Positions 33,858 through 40,212 of a stretch of DNA of 55,018 nucleotides are shown piece by piece (positions within the stretch are counted from its first letter, which is position 1; the number at the start of each line of letters is the position of its first letter). The position numbers were made by a program, and so were the translations under genes. Location of the stretch: positions 1 to 55,018 of the IMG/VR virus record IMGVR_UViG_3300048586_000930. The stretch is one strand, 5' to 3'. Source of the DNA: a virus. The notes beneath the pieces are model-generated. The model was not told the DNA's origin and searched no databases. It saw only the letters and a program-made list of their open reading frames with translations.

Positions 33858-34255
33858 TGGCCGCGCTCCTGCCGCGCGATCGCGCGCGCCTCGAGGGCGT
33901 GCACCGCGACCTGGTGCGCGTCGTTGAACGGGCACGCCATGCGGTACCCTTCATCGTCACCGAGGGGCTGCGCTCGCGCGAGCGCCAGGCCCGGCTGGTC
34001 GCGATCGGTGCCTCACGCACCATGAACAGCCGGCACATCACCGGCCATGCCGTCGATCTCGCCTACTGGCTCGACGATGGCGACGGTGCGGTCGAGCAGG
34101 GCGAGGTCCGCTGGGATTGGCCTCTGTATGAGCAGATCGGCGCGGCCATGAAGGCCGCGGCGAAGGAGCTCGGCGTGCCGATCGTCTGGGGCGGCGACTG
34201 GGCGTCCTTCAGGGACGGGCCGCACTTCGAGCTCGACCGCACGGCCTATCCCTGA
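33857..34255 (+). CDS. M15-family peptidase endolysin
   Basis: A 132-residue L,D-type peptidoglycan peptidase. Zinc ligands are visible as H64-x2-D67 in ITGHAVDLAYW and H123 in GPHFELD; H60 precedes. Related enzymes cut the peptide crosslink to lyse the host. Start overlaps the decoration stop, and the nested spanin pair follows. Confidence 0.9.
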   Translation: MAALLPRDRARLEGVHRDLVRVVERARHAVPFIVTEGLRSRERQARLVAIGASRTMNSRHITGHAVDLAYWLDDGDGAVEQGEVRWDWPLYEQIGAAMKAAAKELGVPIVWGGDWASFRDGPHFELDRTAYP

Positions 34256-34644
34256 TGGGCGCGGCGATCCTCGCCGTCATGTCCCGCCATGCCCTGCCGA
34301 TCGCCATGGGGCTTGCGCTGCTGATCTCGGCGGGCAGTGCCTGGCAGTTTCGCGCCCAGCGCGACGCCGCGCGCCTCAACGCGGCGATGGCCAGCCGCGC
34401 GGCGGAGGCGAATGCCGCTGCGCTCGCCCAGGCCACGGCCGAGCACGCGCGCCACATCGCGGTGCTGACCGGCGAGGCCGAGCGCGCCCGCGCCCAGGCC
34501 GCGCGCCTTGGTGCCAATCTGGAGGCCCTCCGCCGTGACCCGAGCCATGCTGCCGGCGCTGCCTCTGTGCTGCGCGATGCTGTCGAGCGCCTGCGCGCCG
34601 GCCGGACCGCCGGAGATCCGGCTGCTGCCGCTCCGCCTCCCTGA
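34255..34644 (+). CDS. Rz: Rz-like inner-membrane spanin
   Basis: A 129-residue protein with a single N-terminal membrane anchor (residues about 15-27, IAMGLALLISAGS). A long Ala/Gln/Arg-rich coiled-coil periplasmic helix (30-110) follows, with a proline tail. This is the i-spanin layout. The outer-membrane partner is encoded within its 3' half in another frame. Confidence 0.75.
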   Translation: MGAAILAVMSRHALPIAMGLALLISAGSAWQFRAQRDAARLNAAMASRAAEANAAALAQATAEHARHIAVLTGEAERARAQAARLGANLEALRRDPSHAAGAASVLRDAVERLRAGRTAGDPAAAAPPP

Positions 34645-34810
34645 CGCGCTGCTGGTCTGTGCGGAGGCGCCGGTCCTGCCAGGCACCGACCACCTGACCC
34701 AGGGGCAGGCGGCGGAGCTGCTGCTGGCCTACGACGCCGCCCATGCCGATTGCGCCGGCCGGCTCGCGGCGGTGCGGCGGCTGAACCCTACCGACGGGGG
34801 CGAGCAGTGA
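34535..34810 (+). CDS. Rz1: Rz1-like outer-membrane spanin lipoprotein, nested in Rz
   Basis: A 91-residue frame overlapping the Rz gene by 110 bases. A GTG start lies ten bases after GGAGG. The signal peptide MTRAMLPALPLCCAMLSSAC ends in a lipobox-like LSSAC, and the mature part starts with a proline-rich stretch (APAGPPEIRLLP). ATG 34547 is an alternative start. Embedded Rz1 genes are known from lambda; together the pair fuses the two membranes at lysis. Confidence 0.7.
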   Translation: MTRAMLPALPLCCAMLSSACAPAGPPEIRLLPLRLPDALLVCAEAPVLPGTDHLTQGQAAELLLAYDAAHADCAGRLAAVRRLNPTDGGEQ

Positions 34811-35115
34811 ATGCCTTCGCCGATGCGATGGCTGCGCTGGTCGCCGATCCGAACCTGGGCGCCGAGGCGGTCTATCGAACAGGCGGCAGTGGCACGCCGG
34901 TTGTCCTTCGGGTGCTGCGGTCTTCTCCGGACCGCGTCGCCGATGCCTTCGGCACCGAGATCCTCTCCGCGACCGACATCCTCTCGGTCGCCATCGCTGT
35001 CCTCCCGAACCTCGCCGCCGGCGACAGCTTCGCCCTCGGCCCCGACCTGCTCACCGTCACCCATGCCGAGCGCGACGCCTCCGGCACCGCCTGGCGCGTG
35101 CTCTGCCAGCGATAG
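34807..35115 (+). CDS. gpFII-like head-tail joining protein
   Basis: A 102-residue protein, GTG start overlapping the spanin stop. The pattern of an N-terminal helix, a VYRTGGSGTPVVLRVLR strand pair and a C-terminal AGDSFALGPDLLTVTHAE hairpin resembles lambda gpFII, which caps the filled head. The assignment is by pattern and position. Confidence 0.6.
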   Translation: MNAFADAMAALVADPNLGAEAVYRTGGSGTPVVLRVLRSSPDRVADAFGTEILSATDILSVAIAVLPNLAAGDSFALGPDLLTVTHAERDASGTAWRVLCQR

Positions 35116-35127
35116 GAGCCCCATTCC

Positions 35128-35448
35128 ATGCCGCAGAACGCCCTCACCCTGCTGGAGATCCTGCGCGACCTGCTGCTCGGGGCCGCGGCCGGTCTCGCCG
35201 GTGGCTTCGTGCGTTGGAACAACCCGGAGCGCCGGCGCTTCGGCTGGTGCCTCGCCTGGGAGGTGCCCTCCGCCGCGTTGGTCGGGAGCGCCGGCTATGC
35301 GCTGGGGGGCTTCCTCGAGTTCAACGAGTACGGCCGGTTTCTCTTTGCTTTCGTGTTCGGCTACCTCGGCCAGGCGGCGCTGCATGACCTGGCCGTCGCC
35401 ATCATCCGCCACCGCACCGGCCTGCCGCCTGGCGGCGGCACGCCATGA
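35128..35448 (+). CDS. Putative holin (LydA-like), 106 aa
   Basis: Three hydrophobic segments are visible: LLLGAAAGLAGGF (about 16-28), a VPSAALVGSAGYALGGF segment (about 47-63) and FLFAFVFGYLGQAAL (about 71-85), with a basic tail. Size and topology suit a phage holin of the LydA type. It lies among lysis and connector genes, with its start just after an AGGAG site. Confidence 0.65.
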   Translation: MPQNALTLLEILRDLLLGAAAGLAGGFVRWNNPERRRFGWCLAWEVPSAALVGSAGYALGGFLEFNEYGRFLFAFVFGYLGQAALHDLAVAIIRHRTGLPPGGGTP

Positions 35449-36173
35449 GGCTGGCCGCCCGCATCGTCGGTGACCTACGGCAGGTGCTCGCGGCCGAGGT
35501 GCGCGCCGGCGAGCGCGCGGCGATGACGGCGATCCGCGCCGAGACCGAGCAGGTTAAGGCGGAGCTGCGCCGGCAGGTCACCAGCAGCTTCGGCGGCAAC
35601 GCCCGCGGCATCGCCAATGCCTGGCGCTCGCAGGTCTTTCCTCGCAGTGGTCAGTCACTGCGCCCCGCCGGGCTGGTGTTCACCAAGGTGCCGAACGTCG
35701 TTGACGCCTTCGAGCGCGGCGCGCTGATCCGCGCCAAGGGCGGGCGGACGTTCCTGGCGATCCCGACCGGGTTCAACGCGGCGCGGGGACGCCGCGGCCG
35801 CGGCGAGAAGGGGATGCGCGTCACGCCGGCGCAGATGGTGGCCTCGGGGCAGGGTTTCCTCCGCCCCTTTAAGTCCGGCCGGGGCTTCGTCTGGTGCCTG
35901 CCGCTGCGCCAGGGCGCGCAGACGGGCAGGCGTCGGCGGACGCGCCTGATTGCCGGCGGCCTCGCGGAGGTCGGTACCGGCAACCGCAAGGGCCGCGAGG
36001 CCTGGGCACGCGGCATGCTCGCCCGCGGGATGGTGCCGATGTTCCTGCTGCTGCCGCAGGTGAAGCTCGCCAAACGGCTGGACGTAAAGGGTGCGGCGGT
36101 GCTCGGCCTGCGCCGGCTGCCGGGGCGCTTCGTGGCGGCCTGGGAGCGCGAGAGCGGGAAATCGGCGCCATGA
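35445..36173 (+). CDS. DUF6441 phage protein (connector/tail region)
   Basis: A 242-residue basic protein of the DUF6441 type, recognisable by NARGIANAWRSQVFP, GRTFLAIPTGF and FLLLPQVKLAKRLDV. Members lie between head-tail joining and tail terminator genes in alphaproteobacterial siphophages, suggesting a neck or tail-completion role. Starts in an ATGA overlap with the holin. Confidence 0.75.
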   Translation: MRLAARIVGDLRQVLAAEVRAGERAAMTAIRAETEQVKAELRRQVTSSFGGNARGIANAWRSQVFPRSGQSLRPAGLVFTKVPNVVDAFERGALIRAKGGRTFLAIPTGFNAARGRRGRGEKGMRVTPAQMVASGQGFLRPFKSGRGFVWCLPLRQGAQTGRRRRTRLIAGGLAEVGTGNRKGREAWARGMLARGMVPMFLLLPQVKLAKRLDVKGAAVLGLRRLPGRFVAAWERESGKSAP

Positions 36174-36616
36174 GCATGCGCGAGACCGCGATCGCCGCGC
36201 TGCACGACCGGCTGCAGACGGCCCTCGCCACCCGCAATCCCGCCCCGCTGGTCCTGCGTGGCGAGACTATGCCGCAGCGCGTGCCGCCAGGCGGGCTGGT
36301 CGTCATCCGCGACGGCGAGACCGTCGAGGAGACGGCAATCCTCTCGCCGCTCGCCTGGGCGATCGAGCACCGCGCCGAGGTCGAGGTCACCGCCGGCGGA
36401 GCGACGCCGGCGGCCCGCACCGCGCTGCTCGACGCGCTGCTGGTGGGCATCGCCGCCGCCATCACCACCGACCGCACGCTCGGTGGCGCGGTGGAATGGG
36501 CGCAGCCTGGCGCGCCTGATTTCGAGGATGTCGAGTTCGAGGGCGCCGCCGCGGCCCGCGCCGCCTCGGTCCTCGTCACTCTGTTCTTCACCGTCGCCGG
36601 CTCGCCGCTGGCCTGA
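36170..36616 (+). CDS. Tail terminator-like protein, 148 aa
   Basis: Starts in an ATGA overlap with the DUF6441 gene. The alpha-beta pattern (helical N-terminus, VVIRDGETVEET, AIEHRAEVEVTAGG, then a helix with ALLDALLVGIAAAI) resembles gpU-type tail terminators that cap the tail tube. Located directly before the tail tube gene, as expected. Confidence 0.65.
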   Translation: MSMRETAIAALHDRLQTALATRNPAPLVLRGETMPQRVPPGGLVVIRDGETVEETAILSPLAWAIEHRAEVEVTAGGATPAARTALLDALLVGIAAAITTDRTLGGAVEWAQPGAPDFEDVEFEGAAAARAASVLVTLFFTVAGSPLA

Positions 36617-37384
36617 CGCTTCTTCCTCCCGCTGATCCCGGAGATCCCCGATGCCCCGTGCCATCGGCGCCAATTGCCGTCTGCTCGTGACCCCCGAGGC
36701 GACCTACGGCACCGCGCCCGCGGGCGACTGGCTGCGCATGCCGTTCCTCTCCTGCGACCTCGGGGCCGAGCAGCCGCTGCTCGATGCCGATGTCATCGGC
36801 GTCGGCAGCAGCCGCGATCCGGCCGCACCCTTCCTCGACACCGTCACCGTGCAGGGCCAGGCGGTGGTGCCGGTGGACCTGATCAACATCGGCCACTGGC
36901 TGCGCCTGCTGCTCGGCCCGCCGACCACCACCGGCACCAGTCCGAACTTCATCCACAGCTTCGGCTCGGGCGCCGCCGCGCTGCCGTCCAACAGCATCGA
37001 GGTCGGCTACCCGGACGTGCCGAACTTCGATCTCTGCACCGGGGTGCGCGCCGACACGCTGGAGATCGATTTCTCGCCGACCGGTCCCGCTACCGCGACC
37101 TTCGGGCTCATGGGGCAGGGCTCGACGCGCGGCGCGAACAGCAGCGGAGGCACGCCGACCAGCGCCGCCTACACGGCGTTCAACAAGGCGCAGGGGGCGA
37201 TCAGCCGGAACGGCTCCGCGCTCGCCCAGGTGACAGGAGCGCGGCTGACCTATGCCAACGGCATGGAGATGGTGCGCACCATCCGCGCCGACCGGAAGGT
37301 GGAGGGCGTGGATCCTGGCATCGCCCGCGCCACCGGCCAGATCACCGCGCGCTTCGCGGACACGGTGCTGCTCACCCAGGCGCA

Positions 37385-37392
37385 GAACAACG
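37385..37392 (+). repeat. 8-bp target duplication, left copy
   Basis: GAACAACG directly outside the left end of the IS66-family element; identical to 39922-39929. Confidence 0.9.
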
Positions 37393-37412
37393 GTAACCAT
37401 CCGGCGAGGGCC
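37393..37412 (+). repeat. IS66 terminal inverted repeat, left
   Basis: GTAACCATCCGGCGAGGGCC; pairs with the right end with three mismatches over 20 bases. Confidence 0.85.
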
Positions 37413-37427
37413 GCGGTGTGGAGTGGA

Positions 37428-39017
37428 TCAGGCGGCGGCGGTGTGGATGGTCTGAGCGCCCTTCCAGTTCCAAGGCAGCAATTCGCGCAGGCGCGATGCC
37501 GGGTGGTCGGCGATGCGGGCCAGCACGTCCGCGAGCCATGCGCGCGGATCGACGTCGTTGAGCTTCGCGGTGACGATGAGCGAGTACATCGCCGCGGCGC
37601 GCTCGCCGCCGCGATCGGAGCCGGCGAACAGCCATGACTTCCGCCCCAGGGCGATGCCGCGCAGGGCGCGTTCGGCGGCATTGTTCGTCAGGCAGATGCG
37701 GCCATCGTCGAGGAACCGCGTGAACGCATCCCAGCGCTTCAGCATGTAGTCCATGGCCTTGGCCAGTTCCGTGTGCCGCGACAGCTTGCCACGGGTCGCG
37801 CGCATCCAGGCCTCGAGGTCGGCCACCAGAGATGCGATGCGCTGCTGCCGGGCAGCCTGCCGCGCCCCGGCCGACAGACCGTTGATGACACGCTCGGCAT
37901 CAAAGACGGCATCGATCCGGCGCACCGCCTCGGCGGCGAGCGGTGCGCGGGCGACTTCGGCGAGCTTGAACAGCTTGCGCCGCCCATGCGCCCAGCAGGC
38001 TGCCTCCGCAATCGGACCTGGATGTCGGCCAGGCGCATAGAGATCATTGAACCCGGCATAGGCGTCCGCCTGCAGGATCCCGCCATAGCCGGCGAGGTGT
38101 TGTCGCGGGTGCTCTGCCGTGCGGTCGCGCGAATAGCGGAACATCGCCGCCGGCGGTGCCGGGCCGGCGAATGGCCGGTCGTCGCGCACATAGGTCCATA
38201 GCCGCGCCGTGACGGTCTTGCCCCTGGCCAGCAGGGGAACGGTGGTGTCGTCGCCATGCAGGCGATCGGCCGCCAGCACATGCGCCTCGATCAGCGAGAC
38301 CAGCGGCCGCAGCATCGCCGTGCAGGTGCCGACCCAGTCGGCGAGCGTCGAGACGCTGAGATCGACACCCTCGCGGCCATAGGTCTCGCTCTGCCGGTTC
38401 AGCGGCAGGTGCTGGCCGAACTTGGCTTCCAGGACCATCGCCAGCAGGTTCGGCCCGGCGCGGCCGCGGGCAATCGGATGGAACGGCGCCGACGGCTGGG
38501 TGATGCTCTCGCAGGATCGGCAGGAGAACCGCTCGCGCACCGTCTGGATCACCTTCCACTGGCGCGGCACCACTTCCAGCGTCTCGGTGATGTCCTCGCC
38601 CAGCTTCGAGAGCGTCCCGCCGCAGCACGGACAGGCGGCCGGTGCCGCAATCACCACCCGCTCGCGCGGCAGATGCGCCGGTAGCGGCGCCCGCACAGGC
38701 TGGCGGCGTGCCGGCTGGTACGGGCGCTCCCCGGCACCGCCATTGAGGGTCGCTTCCTCCGCCTTGGCAGTATCCTCGCTAGTAGCGGCGACCAGTTCGT
38801 CGAGTTCCAGCTCCAACTGGTCGATCAGCTTCCGTCCACGCTCGGAGGAGGCGCCAAACCGGTCATGCCTGAGCTTGGCGATCAGCAGCTTCAGATGCGC
38901 CACCATCGCCTCGGCACCGCAGGCACGGGCCTCTGCCTCCTGCCGCGCCACCTGCTCAGCGGCGAGTGCAGCGCGCAGCGTGTCGATATCGGCGGTGGTG
39001 TCCGGCGCGGGGATCAC
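37428..39017 (-). CDS. tnpC: IS66 transposase TnpC
   Basis: A 529-residue DDE transposase. An N-terminal coiled-coil/HTH part precedes a zinc-binding pair (CPCC and CRSC, about residues 135-172). The catalytic acidic residues sit in HGDDTTVP, ILQADAYAGF and NNAAERALRG. A C-terminal IS66 domain ends in LPWNWKG. Full family length and no internal stop. It lies 60 bases downstream of tnpB. Confidence 0.95.
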   Translation of the reverse strand: MIPAPDTTADIDTLRAALAAEQVARQEAEARACGAEAMVAHLKLLIAKLRHDRFGASSERGRKLIDQLELELDELVAATSEDTAKAEEATLNGGAGERPYQPARRQPVRAPLPAHLPRERVVIAAPAACPCCGGTLSKLGEDITETLEVVPRQWKVIQTVRERFSCRSCESITQPSAPFHPIARGRAGPNLLAMVLEAKFGQHLPLNRQSETYGREGVDLSVSTLADWVGTCTAMLRPLVSLIEAHVLAADRLHGDDTTVPLLARGKTVTARLWTYVRDDRPFAGPAPPAAMFRYSRDRTAEHPRQHLAGYGGILQADAYAGFNDLYAPGRHPGPIAEAACWAHGRRKLFKLAEVARAPLAAEAVRRIDAVFDAERVINGLSAGARQAARQQRIASLVADLEAWMRATRGKLSRHTELAKAMDYMLKRWDAFTRFLDDGRICLTNNAAERALRGIALGRKSWLFAGSDRGGERAAAMYSLIVTAKLNDVDPRAWLADVLARIADHPASRLRELLPWNWKGAQTIHTAAA

Positions 39018-39077
39018 GCCAGGGATCGAATCACACTCCGCGCCGGGCAGGTAGCCGGAATGCGCTGCAGCGCCGAT

Positions 39078-39425
39078 CTATCCGGCGACTTCCGGCCGCC
39101 AGGTCCGCTGCGGGTTCCGCCAGTCGATGCCCTCGAGCATATAGGCCAGCTGGGAACCCGATATCGCCACCGACCCATCGGCCGGTGATGGCCAGATGAA
39201 CCGGCCTTTTTCCAGCCGCTTCGCATAAAGCGACATGCCGAGACCGTCATGCCAGACGATCTTGATCAGGTCGCCGCGGCGGCCGCGAAAGACATAGAGA
39301 TCACCGACATAGGGATCGCGCCCAAGCGCCTGCTGCACCTGCAGCGCCAGCCCGTTCATGCCGCGCCGCATGTCCGTGTGTCCTGCCGCGAGCCATACCC
39401 GAACGCCCGAGGGAACCGGGATCAT
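39078..39425 (-). CDS. tnpB: IS66 accessory protein TnpB
   Basis: A 115-residue IS66 Orf2 protein with its hallmark VWLAAGHTDMRRGMNGLA, YVFRGRRGDLIKIVWHDG and RLEKGRFIWP. Required for transposition in this family, mechanism unclear. Starts in an ATGA overlap with tnpA. Confidence 0.95.
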   Translation of the reverse strand: MIPVPSGVRVWLAAGHTDMRRGMNGLALQVQQALGRDPYVGDLYVFRGRRGDLIKIVWHDGLGMSLYAKRLEKGRFIWPSPADGSVAISGSQLAYMLEGIDWRNPQRTWRPEVAG

Positions 39426-39817
39426 CCGCGCAGCGCCGACAGCACCCGGCGCAGCGCTGTCGCACTGATCCCCTCCGCCACCCGCAACGCCGTGCCATCC
39501 GGCAGCACGATCTCGATGCGCTGGGGATCGGGACCCGCCAGATCAGGTGCAGCATCAGGCAGGGCCGGCTCTGCCTCCATCTGCGGTCCGGGCAGCGCCG
39601 GCACGACATGGAAGGGGATGAATGCCGCCGGCCGGTCCGTCGCGAGCTTCCCGCGACGCCGCGCATCCCGCCATTGCCACAGCAGACCTCGGCTCACATC
39701 GTGCCGGCGCGCGACATCGACGAACCTCACACCAGGCTCCTCGAGTTCCGCAAGGATCCGAAGCTTGTCCTCCAGCCGCCAGCGCCGCCGACGCTCAACG
39801 CCGGTGATGATCTCCAT
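39422..39817 (-). CDS. tnpA: IS66 accessory protein TnpA (HTH)
   Basis: A 131-residue transposase-accessory protein with a helix-turn-helix (WRLEDKLRILAE, then VDVARRHDVSRGLLWQWRD). The C-terminus (IEIVLPDGTALRV) is typical of IS66 TnpA. It is first in the element's operon. Confidence 0.9.
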   Translation of the reverse strand: MEIITGVERRRRWRLEDKLRILAELEEPGVRFVDVARRHDVSRGLLWQWRDARRRGKLATDRPAAFIPFHVVPALPGPQMEAEPALPDAAPDLAGPDPQRIEIVLPDGTALRVAEGISATALRRVLSALRG

Positions 39818-39901
39818 CCCGCCACCCTTCCCCCGCTCTTACCGGCGCTCCAAAGAACGCCCGTAGAAGCAGAAGACAGATCTCGCACTTCCTCGGAAGG
39901 C

Positions 39902-39921
39902 GGCCTTCACCGGAGGGTTAC
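39902..39921 (-). repeat. IS66 terminal inverted repeat, right
   Basis: On the minus strand GTAACCCTCCGGTGAAGGCC; the outer end abuts the right target-duplication copy. Confidence 0.85.
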
Positions 39922-39929
39922 GAACAACG
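39922..39929 (+). repeat. 8-bp target duplication, right copy
   Basis: GAACAACG, identical to 37385-37392. Confidence 0.9.
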
Positions 39930-40212
39930 CGCCGGCGGAGTTCGCCTTCAGCTATGCGATCGACGCCAATCGCAGCCTGACCTTCACGCTGCACGAGGTC
40001 TACCTGGCGCTGGCCAAGACGCCGGTCGAAGGGCCGGGCGGCGTTGAGGTCACCTTCGAGTTCCGGGCTGCCTACAACGCGGCGGCGACGAGGATGATGT
40101 CCGCGGTGCTGCGCAACCAGCAGGCGGGGACGGAGTATGCGTGATCTTGATGACGATTCTCATTGTCGAAAAGGAGACGTCCCACGAGCTTGAGGTTCGG
40201 CCCACGAGGGCG

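Larger units (their letters stand above)
37393..39921 (-). mobile_element. Complete IS66-family insertion sequence
   Basis: A 2,529-bp element bounded by imperfect terminal inverted repeats: the left end reads GTAACCATCCGGCGAGGGCC and the right end, on the other strand, GTAACCCTCCGGTGAAGGCC (17 of 20 match). It contains tnpA, tnpB and tnpC in the usual order on the minus strand, all open. The flanking perfect 8-bp duplication is the size made by IS66 elements. Intact genes and an undiverged duplication suggest a recent insertion. Confidence 0.95.
36651..40144 (+). pseudogene. Phage tail tube protein, split by IS66 element
   Basis: The frame starts at 36651 (MPRAIGANCRLLVTPEATYG) and runs cleanly to 37392, where an insertion element begins. 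It resumes at 39930 with APAEFAFSYAIDANRSLTFT and ends at 40144. Removing the element and one copy of the 8-bp duplication restores an uninterrupted 318-residue tail tube protein with no frame change. The truncated reading continues about 80 codons into the element. Loss of the tube subunit should prevent tail assembly, so the prophage cannot make infectious particles unless the element excises precisely. Confidence 0.9.

Noticed and set aside
39608-40144. Independent gene spanning the right end of the IS66 element
   Set aside because: The first two thirds are antisense to tnpA and the terminal repeat; only the part from 39930 is protein-like, and it is the displaced C-terminus of the tail tube protein.
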